Assembly: GCF_026113935.1 (NCBI RefSeq)
Contig: NZ_JAPEUL010000011.1
Coordinates: 372,001-436,000 of the forward strand
From: Marinomonas rhodophyticola
GTDB taxonomy: Bacteria > Pseudomonadota > Gammaproteobacteria > Pseudomonadales > Marinomonadaceae
Direction of reading: 5' to 3'
Length of the DNA stretch: 64,000 nt
Below are positions 21,240 through 31,954 of the stretch, piece after piece; position 1 is the first letter of the stretch, and every line of letters starts with the position of its first letter. The notes below the pieces were generated by a model that made no database searches, was not told the origin of the DNA, and saw nothing but the letters and a program-made list of their open reading frames with translations. A program made the translations under genes and the position numbers.

Positions 21240-22100
21240 ATGGCCGCAGTATCTGCAGCATTAGTAAAAGAGCTACGTGAACGTACTGGCCTTGGCATGA
21301 TGGAGTGTAAAAAAGCACTTGTCGCTGCTGACGCTGACATTGAAGTGGCAATTGAAGAGCTACGTAAATCAAGTGGCATGAAGGCAGCTAAGAAAGCGGG
21401 CCGTACAGCAGCTGAAGGTACCATCATCATGCGCGTTGCTGATGATGCTTCTTACGGTATCTTGGTTGAAGTAAACTCTGAAACAGACTTTGCTTCTCGT
21501 GACGAAGGCTTTATTGCTTTTGCCAACAAGGTAGCTGACGTTGTTTTCACAACAAAACAAACCGATATGGAAGTGTTGTTGGCGGGTGAAATCGGCCAAG
21601 CACGTGAAGCATTGGTTCAAAAAATCGGTGAAAACATCTCTCCGCGTCGCGCAGTCGTTGTTGAAGGTGGTTTGGTAGGTGGTTATCTACACGGTAACGG
21701 CCAGATTGCTGTATTGACTCAATTGGAAGGTGGTTCTGACGAGCTAGCTAAAGATGTTTCTATGCACATTGCTGCTGTTTCTCCTCGCGTAGTTCGCGGT
21801 GAAGATATGCCTGCTGAAGTTCTTGCAAAAGAAGAAGAAATTGTTCGTGCGCAGCCAGACATGGCTGGTAAGCCAGCTGAGATCGTTGATAAAATGATTG
21901 TTGGTCGTATGAAGAAATTCTTGGCTGAAAACAGCTTAACTGAGCAACCTTTCGTTAAGAACCCAGACGTAAAAGTGGGTCAATTAGTGAAAGACGCTGG
22001 TGCAACAGTGACTTCTTTCATTCGCCTAGAAGTGGGTGAAGGTATTGAAGTGGCTGAGGTGGATTTTGCCGCAGAAGTAGCAGCACAGCTTAGAGGTTAA
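21240..22100 (+). CDS. tsf: Elongation factor Ts
   Basis: EF-Ts is the nucleotide exchange factor of EF-Tu. The 286-residue protein has the N-terminal UBA-like region with [15 protein letters not shown] (residues 13-27) and the TDF motif in [11 protein letters not shown] that contacts EF-Tu. Length is typical (283 in E. coli). It follows rpsB after an internal terminator and has an AGAGGA ribosome binding site; a strong terminator follows. Confidence 0.98.
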   Translation: MAAVSAALVKELRERTGLGMMECKKALVAADADIEVAIEELRKSSGMKAAKKAGRTAAEGTIIMRVADDASYGILVEVNSETDFASRDEGFIAFANKVADVVFTTKQTDMEVLLAGEIGQAREALVQKIGENISPRRAVVVEGGLVGGYLHGNGQIAVLTQLEGGSDELAKDVSMHIAAVSPRVVRGEDMPAEVLAKEEEIVRAQPDMAGKPAEIVDKMIVGRMKKFLAENSLTEQPFVKNPDVKVGQLVKDAGATVTSFIRLEVGEGIEVAEVDFAAEVAAQLRG

Positions 22101-22121
22101 TTCTGAGTTGTAATGTCTTGC

Positions 22122-22152
22122 AAAAAAAGGGGCAGCTTGACTGCCCCTTTTT
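22122..22152 (+). terminator. Intrinsic terminator after tsf
   Basis: AAAAAGGGGCAG pairs with CTGCCCCTTTTT around CTTGA, giving a 12-bp stem with T-run. It ends the rpsB-tsf operon before pyrH. Confidence 0.93.
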
Positions 22153-22232
22153 ATGAGAGCTAGGTTTGATGAGTGTCGGTGATAGGATTGACCTCAGTGA
22201 GTTAAGAAAGAAAACCATTGCCGGAGGTTGAT

Positions 22233-22955
22233 ATGTCAAAAGAAAAGAGTCCAAAATACAAACGAATTTTGCTTAAGCTAAGCGGCGAAGCCTTAATGGG
22301 TGATGAGTCCTTCGGTATTGACCCTAAGGTATTGAATCGCATAGCGCTTGAAATCGGTCAGTTGCGCGGTATTGGTGTTGAGGTCGGTATTGTTATTGGT
22401 GGTGGTAACTTGTTTCGTGGTCAAGCGCTGAGTCAAGCGGGTATGGATCGTGTGACGGGCGATCACATGGGGATGTTGGCAACGGTAATGAATGCATTGG
22501 CGATGCGTGATGCACTGGAACGTGCCAATATCGCAACTCGAGTGATGTCGGCCATCACCATGACAGGTATTGTCGAGCCTTATGATAGACGTCGTGCTAT
22601 GCGTTTAATGAAAGAAGGTGATGTGCTTATTTTCTCGGCTGGGACAGGTAATCCTTTCTTTACGACAGACTCTGCTGCTTGTTTGCGCGGCATTGAGATT
22701 GATGCTGATGTCGTACTGAAGGCAACAAAAGTGGATGGTGTCTATTCTGCGGATCCGATGAAAGACCCTTCCGCGGTGAAATATGATACATTGGGTTACG
22801 ATGAGGTACTTGAAAAACAGTTGGGTGTCATGGACTTAACTGCTATCTGTTTGACTCGTGATCACGCTATGCCGATACGTGTTTTTAATATGAATAAGCC
22901 GGGAGCCTTGATAAATATCATGGTTGGTGGCAATGAAGGTACACTGATTAAGTGA
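22233..22955 (+). CDS. pyrH: Uridylate kinase PyrH
   Basis: PyrH phosphorylates UMP to UDP and is a hexameric amino acid kinase-fold enzyme, feedback-regulated by UTP and GTP. Key motifs are [19 protein letters not shown] and [15 protein letters not shown]. The start is ATG 22233, 240 residues, because it sits 5 bp after a CCGGAGG site; an upstream in-frame TTG would place that site inside the gene. It precedes frr by 7 bp, the conserved pyrH-frr pair. Confidence 0.97.
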   Translation: MSKEKSPKYKRILLKLSGEALMGDESFGIDPKVLNRIALEIGQLRGIGVEVGIVIGGGNLFRGQALSQAGMDRVTGDHMGMLATVMNALAMRDALERANIATRVMSAITMTGIVEPYDRRRAMRLMKEGDVLIFSAGTGNPFFTTDSAACLRGIEIDADVVLKATKVDGVYSADPMKDPSAVKYDTLGYDEVLEKQLGVMDLTAICLTRDHAMPIRVFNMNKPGALINIMVGGNEGTLIK

Positions 22956-22962
22956 GGAAGTT

Positions 22963-23520
22963 ATGATTAACGAAATTCTTAAAGATGCAGAAGATCGAAT
23001 GAATAAAGCGGTTTCTTCTGTTGAATCTGCGTTTAAAAAAATCCGTACAGGTCGTGCACACCCAAGTATATTAGATCCAGTTAAAGTGAACTACTATGGT
23101 ACAGAAACGCCTCTTAACCAAGTGGCAAACATTACAGTCGAGGACGCGCGTACTCTGGGGATTTCTCCTTGGGAAAGCAATCTTGTGCCAGAGATCGAAA
23201 AAGCGATTTTTAAATCCGATTTGGGGTTGAATCCTTCCACTAGCGGTGGTCTTATCCGCATCCCTATGCCAGCCTTGACGGAAGAGACTCGTAAAAATTA
23301 TTTCAAACAGGCGAAGAATGAAGCGGAAAATGGTCGTATTGCGATTCGTAATATTCGTCGTGATGCAAACGGAAGTTTGAAAGACTTAGTGAAAGAAAAA
23401 GAAATCTCGGAAGACGAAGAGCGTCGTGCTCAAGATCAAGTTCAAAAAATAACAGATAAGTATGTGGCTTTAGTAGAAGAGCGTCTTGCTGCGAAAGAAA
23501 AAGACTTGATGGAAATATAA
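22963..23520 (+). CDS. frr: Ribosome recycling factor
   Basis: RRF, with EF-G, splits the post-termination ribosome. The 185-residue protein has the expected two-domain pattern: helical bundle segments ([20 protein letters not shown] and [16 protein letters not shown]-like [12 protein letters not shown]) and the central domain with [12 protein letters not shown]. Length is the family standard of 185. It is translated from the pyrH transcript and followed by a UUCG-capped terminator. Confidence 0.98.
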   Translation: MINEILKDAEDRMNKAVSSVESAFKKIRTGRAHPSILDPVKVNYYGTETPLNQVANITVEDARTLGISPWESNLVPEIEKAIFKSDLGLNPSTSGGLIRIPMPALTEETRKNYFKQAKNEAENGRIAIRNIRRDANGSLKDLVKEKEISEDEERRAQDQVQKITDKYVALVEERLAAKEKDLMEI

Positions 23521-23528
23521 TAAAGGAG

Positions 23529-23551
23529 GCGGGCTTCGGCTCGCTTTTTTT
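23529..23551 (+). terminator. Intrinsic terminator after frr
   Basis: GCGGGC and GCTCGC pair (one G-T) around a TTCG tetraloop and are followed by a run of T. It separates pyrH-frr from uppS, though only 18 bp before the uppS start. Confidence 0.85.
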
Positions 23552-23569
23552 ATCGACTAGGGTGACGCT

Positions 23570-24298
23570 ATGTCTGAATTAGATGGCGCTGACGTTGATT
23601 CAGTTGTCGTGCCTGCGCATGTTGCTATTATCATGGATGGCAACAATCGCTGGGCCAAAAAAACATCTTCCGAGTATTGCGGGTCATACAGCAGGTGCTT
23701 CAGCTGTCAGGCGTGTAGTTGAGGCTGCCGCTAGAGACGGCGTTAAAGTGTTAACGTTGTTTGCTTTTTCCAGTGAAAATTGGAAGCGTCCAAAGCTAGA
23801 AGTGGATGGGTTGATGACGCTTTTTATGCGGTCTTTGAAAAAGAGCTAAAACGTTTAAACGAGCACAAAATAAGACTTAGAGTGATTGGTGATCTTTCTG
23901 GCTTTAGTCACGGTTTGCAGAATCAAATTAAGAATGTTGAAGAAGCAACAGCAAGCAACACTCAAATGACGCTGGTTATTGCTGCGAACTACGGTGGTCG
24001 TTGGGATATTGCTCAGGCTGCAAGGTCGATAGCTGAACGTGTTGCGTTAGGTGAGCTTTCTCCAGAAGATATTAATGAGGCGGTATTGGGTGAGCATATG
24101 CAGTTAGCCGATTTGCCACCGCCAGATTTGTTGATTCGAACATCAGGGGAAGAGCGCATTAGTAATTTTCTACTTTGGCAGACCGCCTACTCTGAATTTG
24201 TCTTTCTTCCGGTGTTATGGCCGGATTTTGAACAACAACATTTTGATGAAGCAATTCAAATTTATCAAAATCGTCAACGTCGTTATGGTGGTCGATAA
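23570..24298 (+). CDS. uppS: Undecaprenyl diphosphate synthase (two frameshifts)
   Basis: UppS is the cis-prenyltransferase that elongates farnesyl diphosphate with eight isopentenyl units to the C55 carrier. The start is ATG 23570 after GGGTGA. The catalytic Asp lies in [23 protein letters not shown] and [15 protein letters not shown] are further signatures. One extra A in the run 23657-23663 and one missing A in 23838-23842 shift the frame out and back; corrected, the protein is 242 residues (253 in E. coli). It is normally essential, so a sequencing artefact is likely. cdsA starts 2 bp later. Confidence 0.93.
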
Positions 24299-24300
24299 CC

Positions 24301-25105
24301 ATGTTACTCCCTCGAATTTTAAGTGCCATCGTGATGGCAGTGTTGTTTGTTTATGCCGTTTTTGTTCTCAACGCTGCGCATTTTATTTTTGCTATGGCTG
24401 GAGTGGTTGTTTTAGCAGGTTGGGAATGGGCGCGTCTATCTGGTGTTCGTAATCAGGTGGGGCGTATTGCGTTTGCGGTCTTTATCGGCGTTCTTTGCTT
24501 GTCTATTTTGAACTTAAATATTCATGAAATGTCACTGTATTTGAGTCTCAATTTTATGGGGGGTTGCCTTGTATTGGGTAATGAAATATCCAGTGCTTCT
24601 TTTCTGGCAGCATACCTTTAGTCGCTTATTGTTTGGTATGTTGGTGCTAGTAACGACTTGGTCAGCATTGGTTATGTTAAGGCAGTCTGACAATTTTTTA
24701 GTGTGGGTGCTGCTGTTGATGGGGCTAATATGGGGAGCTGATTCAGGCGCCTATTTTGTTGGGCGAGCTTTTGGTAAAAGAAAGCTGGCTCGCTTTGTGA
24801 GTCCTGGTAAGTCATGGGAAGGTGTGGCAGGCGGTTTGGTGCTGACGCAAATCGGTGTGACTGTGTTTGCCTTATTGAGTGATTTTACGTTTGTACAGTG
24901 GTGTGTATTGTCGTTTATTGCTTTACTGACTTCTTCCGTCTCTGTCTTAGGCGATTTAACAGAGAGTCTATTCAAGCGTCATGAGCAATTAAAAGATTCA
25001 AGTCACCTTATACCTGGGCACGGTGGTGTTATGGATCGTGTCGATAGTTTGACGGCGGCGGCACCTATTTATGTATTATTATTAAGTTTGACTGGATGGC
25101 TTTGA
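24301..25105 (+). CDS. cdsA: Phosphatidate cytidylyltransferase (frameshifted)
   Basis: CdsA makes CDP-diacylglycerol from phosphatidate and CTP at the inner membrane, feeding all phospholipids. The protein is polytopic; the C-terminal signature is SVSVLGDLTESLFKRHEQ with DSSHLIPGHGGVMDRVDSL shortly after, and SPGKSWEG is also present. The frame breaks at a G-run (24558-24563) or adjacent T-run: one base too many before ALYWVMKYPVL. Corrected length is 267 residues, within family range. ispC overlaps its end. Likely a sequence error. Confidence 0.91.
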
Positions 25106-26280
25106 TGCAAGGTATTTGCTTATTAGGCGCGACAGGTTCCATTGGTCAAAGCACGTTAGATATCATAGCGCTGCACCCAGATAAATTTTCCTTGGTTAGC
25201 GCATCGGCCAATGAAAGCGTTGATAAAATGGCGGAGATATGTCGCCGCTTTAAACCTAAGCGAGTGGTGGTGGGGTCTAGGCAGGCTCGTGACCAGCTGG
25301 CTCTAAAGTGTCAAGGTTTGCCAACGTCATTTGAGTGGGGCGAAGAGGCACTGGACTCTATTGCTGCTGATCCCGATGTTGATCAGGTGATGGCGGCTAT
25401 CATGGGGTTTGCCGGGCTAAAGCCAACACTAGCCGGTATACGTGCGGGTAAGCGCATACTTCTGGCAAACAAGGAGTCTCTGGTGACAGCAGGCAAATTG
25501 TTTATGGATGAAGTTGCAAGGCATAATGTAGTATTGCTGCCCATTGATAGTGAGCATAATGCTATTTTTCAAAGCTTGCCCCAGAGCTCTATTGGCGCTC
25601 ACAAGAAGGATGTTGCTAAAATTATCCTAACTGCTTCAGGTGGTCCTTTTAGAGCTTGGTCTTTAGAAGACATGGCTTCGGTGACCCCCGAGCAAGCTTG
25701 CAAACACCCTAATTGGTCTATGGGGCAAAAAATATCGATTGATTCAGCGACTTTGATGAATAAAGGGTTGGAGTTAATCGAAGCGTGTTGGTTATTTGAT
25801 GTGACGCCAAATGAGATAGATGTTGTGGTTCATCCGGAAAGCATTATTCACTCAATGGTTTCTTATGTTGATGGCTCTGTGCTAGCGCAGATGGGCAACC
25901 CTGATATGAAGATACCTATTGCTTATGGTATGAGTTGGCCTGATCGGATTGATACTAGCGTGGCACCATTAAATCTTGTGGATATATCTCGCTTGAACTT
26001 TGATGCACCTGATTTAATGCGTTTTCCGAACCTGCAATTAGCGGCTGATGCTTGGTTTGCAGGTGGTACGGCTATGGCCGTCTTGAATGCGGCTAATGAG
26101 GTTGCTGTAGCGGCTTTCTTAAATCGTCAGATTCGCTTTTTAGATATTGCTCGTATTAATGAGCAGGTACTGGCTGGTGCTAATATCGTAGCGGTTAATA
26201 CCCTTGACGATGTATTCGAGGCGGATCTTTATGCACGCCGCCTAGCTCTTGATGTGATCAATCGCGGTCGTTTTTTATGA
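25096..26280 (+). CDS. ispC: 1-deoxy-D-xylulose 5-phosphate reductoisomerase
   Basis: IspC (Dxr) carries out the first committed MEP-pathway step, NADPH-dependent rearrangement of DXP to MEP. Motifs: dinucleotide-binding LLGATGSIGQSTLDI at the N-terminus, ANKESLVTAG, DSEHNAIFQ (metal ligands Asp/Glu), SGGPFR and SMVSYVDGSVLAQMG. ATG 25096 is the ORF start, but ATG 25105 (MQGICLLGATG), overlapping the cdsA stop, is equally plausible. Length is 391-394 residues. It overlaps rseP by 4 bp. ispD and ispF occur at 51.5-52.8 kb. Confidence 0.96.
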   Translation: MALMQGICLLGATGSIGQSTLDIIALHPDKFSLVSASANESVDKMAEICRRFKPKRVVVGSRQARDQLALKCQGLPTSFEWGEEALDSIAADPDVDQVMAAIMGFAGLKPTLAGIRAGKRILLANKESLVTAGKLFMDEVARHNVVLLPIDSEHNAIFQSLPQSSIGAHKKDVAKIILTASGGPFRAWSLEDMASVTPEQACKHPNWSMGQKISIDSATLMNKGLELIEACWLFDVTPNEIDVVVHPESIIHSMVSYVDGSVLAQMGNPDMKIPIAYGMSWPDRIDTSVAPLNLVDISRLNFDAPDLMRFPNLQLAADAWFAGGTAMAVLNAANEVAVAAFLNRQIRFLDIARINEQVLAGANIVAVNTLDDVFEADLYARRLALDVINRGRFL

Positions 26281-27623
26281 TACTAAATATCCTTTCTATT
26301 GTTGTTGCTTTAGGTCTTTTAATTACTTTTCATGAGTTTGGTCATTTTTTTGTTGCGCGTCGTTGCGGTGTGAAAGTGCTGCGTTTTTCGGTTGGTTTTG
26401 GAAAACCCATTTATCGTTATGTGGGGAAGACAGGGACTGAATACACGCTAGCAATGATTCCATTGGGTGGTTATGTTCGTATGCTAGATGAGCGTGAGGG
26501 TGATGTGCCTGCATCCTTACGCAGTCAGGCGTTTAACACAAAAACAGTTTGGCAGCGCATTGCTATCGTTGCGGCAGGGCCTATTGCCAATTTCATTTTG
26601 GCGGTCATTATTTACGCGTTAGTTGCTTTACTTGGTATTCAGTCACTTGCGCCTAAAGTCGGTCATGTTGCGGCTAATTCGCCATTGGCGCAGACCCAGA
26701 TTCAAGCAGGGGATGAGCTGATTTCTATTGCGGATCAAGCTGTTGTCTCTTGGGAAGATGTAAATTTAGTGCTAGCAGGCTTGATCGGAAAAACAGGAAC
26801 CATTATCGTTCGTTATCAGGTAGATGGTCGAGATTATCAGCAAGAGGAGGCGATTCGATTAGATCGTTGGCTGGTAGGAGAGGAGCCTAACAACTTAATC
26901 CAGGCGTTTGGGGTCGTGCCATGGCGACCTGATGTGTTACCTATCATTGCACAGGTTGTAGAGGATGGGGCTGCAGCGAGTGCTGGTTTTCAGGCTAATG
27001 ACAGAATTCTTAGTGTGAACGACCAGTCTATATCAAATTGGCAGCAGGTCGTTGCATTGGTGCAAGCCAGTCCTAATAAAGCACTAGATGTTGAGGTTCA
27101 GCGAGGGCAAGACGTTGTTAAATTATTATTATTGCCCAAATCTACGGAGCAAAATGGTAAACTGATAGGGTATGCTGGACTCGCTGTTGTTCCGCCTCAA
27201 TTAGATGAGAGTGTTGTCAGAGAGCGCCATTATGGTCCGTTTGAGGCAATTTCTTATGGTGTTGAACAAACGTCTAAGATGGTATCTTTGACAGTTTCTT
27301 CAGTCGGTAAGATGCTACAGGGTTTGATATCGGTTGATAATTTATCTGGGCCGATAACGATCGCCAAGGTGGCGAGTGCATCTGCAGATTCAGGTTTGCA
27401 GTCTTTTTTGAAATTCATGGCTTACCTCAGTGTCAGTTTGGGTGTGCTTAATTTGTTGCCTATTCCCATGTTGGATGGTGGGCATTTAGTATTTTTCGGC
27501 ATTGAAGCTATACGCCGGAAGCCAGTTTCTGAAAAAATTCAGGCTATGGCTTATCGGGTTGGTGCTTCTCTTTTATTTGCTTTAATGGCTGTTGCCATTT
27601 TTAATGATATTGCCCGCTTGTAG
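26277..27623 (+). CDS. rseP: Site-2 protease RseP
   Basis: RseP is the inner-membrane zinc metalloprotease that cuts RseA after DegS to release sigma E, and clears signal peptides. The active-site HEFGH is at residues 19-23 inside the first membrane helix; the second metal-binding segment is LPIPMLDGGH near residue 398. Two PDZ domains lie between (around 125-210 and 215-300). Length 448 residues is standard (450 in E. coli). It starts in an ATGA overlap with ispC and is followed by bamA, whose folding stress RseP helps monitor. Confidence 0.96.
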   Translation: MILNILSIVVALGLLITFHEFGHFFVARRCGVKVLRFSVGFGKPIYRYVGKTGTEYTLAMIPLGGYVRMLDEREGDVPASLRSQAFNTKTVWQRIAIVAAGPIANFILAVIIYALVALLGIQSLAPKVGHVAANSPLAQTQIQAGDELISIADQAVVSWEDVNLVLAGLIGKTGTIIVRYQVDGRDYQQEEAIRLDRWLVGEEPNNLIQAFGVVPWRPDVLPIIAQVVEDGAAASAGFQANDRILSVNDQSISNWQQVVALVQASPNKALDVEVQRGQDVVKLLLLPKSTEQNGKLIGYAGLAVVPPQLDESVVRERHYGPFEAISYGVEQTSKMVSLTVSSVGKMLQGLISVDNLSGPITIAKVASASADSGLQSFLKFMAYLSVSLGVLNLLPIPMLDGGHLVFFGIEAIRRKPVSEKIQAMAYRVGASLLFALMAVAIFNDIARL

Positions 27624-27633
27624 AGAGGTATAT

Positions 27634-29951
27634 GTGAAAGTCGTTTCAGTAGTATTTTTGGCTTTAATAAGCGTGCAGAGTGTTGCAAAAACCGTAGAGG
27701 ATGTTCGAATTGATGGCCTAGTTCAAATGCCATCTGCTAGAGCGTTTGATGTAATCGGCTTTGATAAAAGTGAGTCTTATGATTCGGGCAAGGTCTATCA
27801 AGCGATTAGCGCTCTTTTTAACACAGGCTACTTTAGCGACATTGATGTGTATGAAGACAACAATGTATTAGTGTTTGATGTTGAAGAGCGTCCCTCCATA
27901 GGTAACTTGACGATTGAAGGGAATGAGTCTCATTAAAACAGAAGATTTGGAGCGAGGTCTGAAGTTATCAGGCTTGGAGATTGGTGAAATATACAAGCCA
28001 GAAACGTTGAACCAGATTGTTCAAGAGACTCCAGCGTCAATATTATGCACTTGGTCGCTATAGCGCTAAGGTGGATATTTCTGTTGAGGAAATGCCTCGT
28101 AATCGTACAGGTATTGTTATTAACATTGATGAAGGTGATACGGCAAAAATCGTTCATATTAACATTGTCGGTAACAAGGATTTTGACGAAGAAACCTTAA
28201 CCAAAGACTTTGAATCAAGAGAGACAGGTTCTTGGAATCCTTTTAGCTCGGCAGACGAATATGCCAAAGCCAAAATAGAAGGTGATATTAATACCCTAAA
28301 GAGCTTTTATTTAGACAAAGGCTATTTGGATTTTAATGTGGTGTCTAGTCAGGTGAGCTTGTCGGCCGATAAACGTGATGTTTATATCGTGATTAACGTC
28401 GAGGAAGGTCAACCTTATAACATTAATAACGTTTCTTTAAGCGGTAGTCTGCCGATTGCAGAAGATCGCATATGGAAACAAATCACGCAGAAAAGCGGCG
28501 ACGTTTTTTCTCGTAGTGAAGTGACAAAGATTATTGAAGGGATTTCGACGGAATTAGGTGATGATGGCTATTTGTTCACAAACGTCAATGTTATTCCAGA
28601 GAAGCTTGATAATCATACGGTGAATCTCAGTTATCAAATCGCGCCAGGTCCAAAGGTTTACGTACGTCGTATTACATTTAGTGGTAATAGCGAGACTCAA
28701 GATGAGGTATTGCGTCGTGAGATGACTCAGTTTGAAGGGGCTTTGGCAACGCATTCTAAAATTCAATCCTCTAAGCGTCGTATTGAACGATTGGGCTTCT
28801 TTGGCAGTGTTGATTTAAGAACTCGACCTGTGGCGGGCACGTCAGATCAGGTGGATCTTGATGTTGTCGTTCAAGAGCAAGCATCTGGCAGTATTCAAGC
28901 AAGCATTGGTTATTCTCAAGAAGATGGTACCGTGCTGGGTTTTGGTATTTCTAAGCGTAACTTTTTAGGGACAGGTAATAAGTTATCTTTTAATGCGTCG
29001 CGAACAAATCAGACGCAAGATTACTCGATTAGTTATGACAATCCCTATTTTACAGTGGATGGCGTGAGTCGTGGTTTTGAAATATTTTATAAAACCAGTG
29101 ATCATGCCGATGATGATGTTGAGGATTATGATCTTGATTCGATCGGTGCTGGCGTTAGTTATGGTTACCCAATATCGGATACCCAACGCTTGGCTTTTGG
29201 TTTGACAGTAAAAGAAAGTACAGTGAAGTTGGGCTATGACCCTTCTAATGAAACAAAAGACTATGTTGAAACCCACGGTGATAACTATGACGATGTTATT
29301 GCTAGTTTGACTTGGAGTGATAGTGACTTGGTTGGTGGTGTGTTGCCAACAGATGGTTATTCAACCAGAGCAACCTTAGAGGTGGCTTTGCCAGTAGGTG
29401 ACCAAGAATATACTAAGCTTGGTTTGACCTCTCAGCGTTATTGGAGTATGACCGATTCGAATTTGTGGCTGTTCCGCTTAAAAGGTCGTTTAGGTTATGG
29501 TTCTGGATATGGTGACACGGATACTTTACCATTCTTTGAAAACTACTTCGCTGGTGGCTCTTATTCGGTACGTGGTTATGGTGCATCTTCATTGGGTCCA
29601 AAGAACTCATACGATGCAGATTCGACAAACAGCAGTTCTGCGTTAGGTGGTAATATTCTGATGACTGGAACGGCGGAATTGATCTTTCCTTTACCCATGG
29701 TTGAAGATCATAAATCAGTTAGAACAGCGTTTTTTCTAGACGGTGGTAACGTATTCACTGATACCTGTTTGGCTAGTAATACCGAGTGTAATGAAGGTGT
29801 TGATTTGGACGAAATTCGCTACAGTGTTGGTTTTAGTTGGACTTGGATTACACCGATCGCGCCACTGTCATTCAATTTTGCAAAACCTTTAAATTCAAAA
29901 GATGGCGACAAAACAGACTTCTTCCAGTTTCAGCTAGGTACCACATTTTAG
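27634..29951 (+). CDS. bamA: Outer membrane protein assembly factor BamA (two frameshifts)
   Basis: BamA inserts beta-barrel proteins into the outer membrane. The start is GTG 27634 (after AGAGAGG), giving a signal peptide ending near SVAKT. Five POTRA domains lead into a 16-strand barrel with the family marks GSYSVRGYGASSLGP and a final aromatic F. One extra base near 27931 (NESIKTEDLERGL) and another at 28028 (IVQELQRQYY) break the N-terminal POTRA region; corrected length is 771 residues. Both sites lie in POTRA 1-2 and the rest is intact. As BamA is essential, error is the best explanation. Confidence 0.92.
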
Positions 29952-29981
29952 TTTAGATAGCTTTTTTTAGTAGGATGTAAG

Positions 29982-30476
29982 ATGAAAAATATATTAATGG
30001 TCATTTTTGTTCTGTGTTTGACAGCCACGGCTCAGGCAACAGAGGTTGCTGTCGTAGACTTTAGGGCGGCTCTTTTGCAAAGTAATATTGGTCAGGAAGC
30101 GGCCAAAGAACCTAAGCAAAAAGTGGCCGCTATGGATGCTCGTTTGAAAAAAGAGCAAGAGGATCTTGAAGCGTCTGCACAAAACTTAAAGCGTGATGAA
30201 TTGACTTTATCTGAAGAAGAGTTCAAAAAACGTCGTCAACAGCTTGGAGAGCGTCAAAATCAGGTACGAGCTTTGGCGGCTAACATGCAGCGTCAAGCGA
30301 AAGAGCTTGAACAGCAGTTGATACAGTCGTTGACACCAAAAGGCGAAGCAGCTTTAAAATCATTGATTGAAGAACGAAAACTGGACTTAGTGTTAAACAG
30401 ACAACTAAGTTTATATGCCAACGCGGATGCAGATATTACTGACGAACTAGTAAAACGTATTAATAAGGACAATTAA
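29982..30476 (+). CDS. skp: Periplasmic chaperone Skp/OmpH
   Basis: Skp is a trimeric jellyfish-like periplasmic holdase for unfolded outer-membrane proteins on the way to Bam. A signal peptide of about 19 residues ends at ATAQA. The mature chain has long charged coiled-coil arms (KKEQEDLEASAQNLKRDELTLS... region, residues 45-105) as expected. Length is 164 residues (161 in E. coli). Position between bamA and lpxD is conserved. AGGAT precedes the ATG. Confidence 0.93.
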   Translation: MKNILMVIFVLCLTATAQATEVAVVDFRAALLQSNIGQEAAKEPKQKVAAMDARLKKEQEDLEASAQNLKRDELTLSEEEFKKRRQQLGERQNQVRALAANMQRQAKELEQQLIQSLTPKGEAALKSLIEERKLDLVLNRQLSLYANADADITDELVKRINKDN

Positions 30477-30479
30477 TCT

Positions 30480-31511
30480 ATGAGTTATACGCTAGGGCAG
30501 TTGGCAGCCAATGTTCACGGTATAGTAAAAGGAGATGAAAATCTCATCATAGAAAAGTTAGGTACGCTCGAAAAAGCCACTGAACAAGAGTTGAGTTTTT
30601 TAGCGAATCCTAAATACCAGAATCATCTATCGACGACTTCGGCTGGTGCTGTACTTGTTAAAACAGAAGAGCTTGCTCAACTAGTGGATAACGCCATTAT
30701 TGTTCCAAACCCTTATTTGGCGTTTGCTCAATTGTCACATTTATTCGTTCCCGCCACACAGTGTTGGACTGGGATCCACTCAAGTGCCGTTGTGTCATCT
30801 AATGCGTTATTAGGTCAGGATGTAACAATAGGTCCTAATGCCGTTATTGATGATGGCACAATTATTGCTGATGGCTGCATTGTTGGTGCAGGCTGTGTTA
30901 TTGGGCGAGGCGTTAGAGTAGGTCAAAATACTCGACTGTACCCCAATGTTACGCTTTATCATGATGTCGTGATTGGTGAGTCTTGCATTATTCATAGTGG
31001 AACTGTGATTGGTGCTGATGGCTTTGGCTTTGCTCCGGATCAGGGGCGTTGGGAAAAAATTGATCAATTGGGATCTGTGGTTATAGGTAATCATGTTGAA
31101 ATAGGTGCTAATACCACCATTGATCGTGGTGCTATCGAAAATACGTTAATTGGTGACGGGGTTATCATAGATAATCAAGTTCAAATTGCTCATAACGTTA
31201 TAATTGGTGATAATACAGCGGTTGCGGGGTGTGTTGGCATTGCAGGTAGTGCAAAAATAGGTGCGTTTTGCACTATATCCGGTGGTGTGGGTCTTGCTGG
31301 TCATATCACTATAGTGGATCACGTACATATTACCGCTATGACTATGGTGACTAAGTCTATTTTAGAGGCTGGTTCATATTCTTCTGGTATGGGGATGGAG
31401 CCAACCGCTAAGTGGCGTCGCTCGGCCGCAAGGTTTAGAAGAATTGATAGTATGGCGAAGCAAATTTCAAACTTGGAACAACAAATTAAAAAGCTTTCAG
31501 ATAAAGGTTGA
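30480..31511 (+). CDS. lpxD: UDP-3-O-(3-hydroxyacyl)glucosamine N-acyltransferase LpxD
   Basis: LpxD adds the second hydroxyacyl chain in lipid A synthesis. The N-terminal uridine-binding domain (about residues 1-100, with LSFLANPKYQ) is followed by a left-handed beta helix of hexapeptide repeats, including GADGFGFAPD and the catalytic-His region NHVEIGANTTIDRG. A short C-terminal helix follows. Length 343 residues is standard. It begins 4 bp after skp and its stop is 6 bp before fabZ. Confidence 0.96.
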   Translation: MSYTLGQLAANVHGIVKGDENLIIEKLGTLEKATEQELSFLANPKYQNHLSTTSAGAVLVKTEELAQLVDNAIIVPNPYLAFAQLSHLFVPATQCWTGIHSSAVVSSNALLGQDVTIGPNAVIDDGTIIADGCIVGAGCVIGRGVRVGQNTRLYPNVTLYHDVVIGESCIIHSGTVIGADGFGFAPDQGRWEKIDQLGSVVIGNHVEIGANTTIDRGAIENTLIGDGVIIDNQVQIAHNVIIGDNTAVAGCVGIAGSAKIGAFCTISGGVGLAGHITIVDHVHITAMTMVTKSILEAGSYSSGMGMEPTAKWRRSAARFRRIDSMAKQISNLEQQIKKLSDKG

Positions 31512-31517
31512 TGTTTA

Positions 31518-31954
31518 ATGATGGACGTAAATGAAATTCGTCAGTATTTACCTCATAGGTACCCATTTTTACTAGTAGATCGTGTTGTTGAGATAAATCT
31601 GAACGATTCCATTATCGCCTATAAAAATGTAACGATAAATGAGTCCTTTTTAATGGTCATTTTCCTAATCACCCAGTTATGCCGGGTGTGCTGATTATCG
31701 AAGCCATGGCTCAGGCGGCGGGCATATTAGGGTTCAAAACAATGGATAAGAAGCCGGAAGATGGCTCTATTTATTATTTTGTTGGTGCCGATAATACGCG
31801 CTTTAAACGCCCTGTAGTGCCTGGGGATCGTTTGCAATTAGAGGCAAAAATCGTTGCTGAGAAGCGTGGTATTTGGAAGTTTGAATGTAGAGCAACGGTT
31901 GAAGGACAGCTGGCTTGCTCTGCGACTATTTTGTGTGCAGACAGGAAAATATAG
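31518..31954 (+). CDS. fabZ: 3-hydroxyacyl-[ACP] dehydratase FabZ (frameshifted)
   Basis: FabZ dehydrates 3-hydroxyacyl-ACP in fatty acid elongation and competes with lipid A synthesis for hydroxymyristoyl-ACP, explaining its place between lpxD and lpxA. The hot-dog fold marks are [13 protein letters not shown] and the active-site segment [20 protein letters not shown] (His and Glu). A five-T run at 31647-31651 needs six for SFFNGHFP; the missing base causes the break. Corrected length is 145 residues. The stop overlaps the lpxA GTG. Likely sequence error. Confidence 0.93.

Noticed and set aside
23651-23670. Programmed -1 frameshift at the A7-C run of uppS
   Set aside because: The sequence looks slippery, but the frame needs a +1 skip, and a second opposite shift would be needed 180 bp later.
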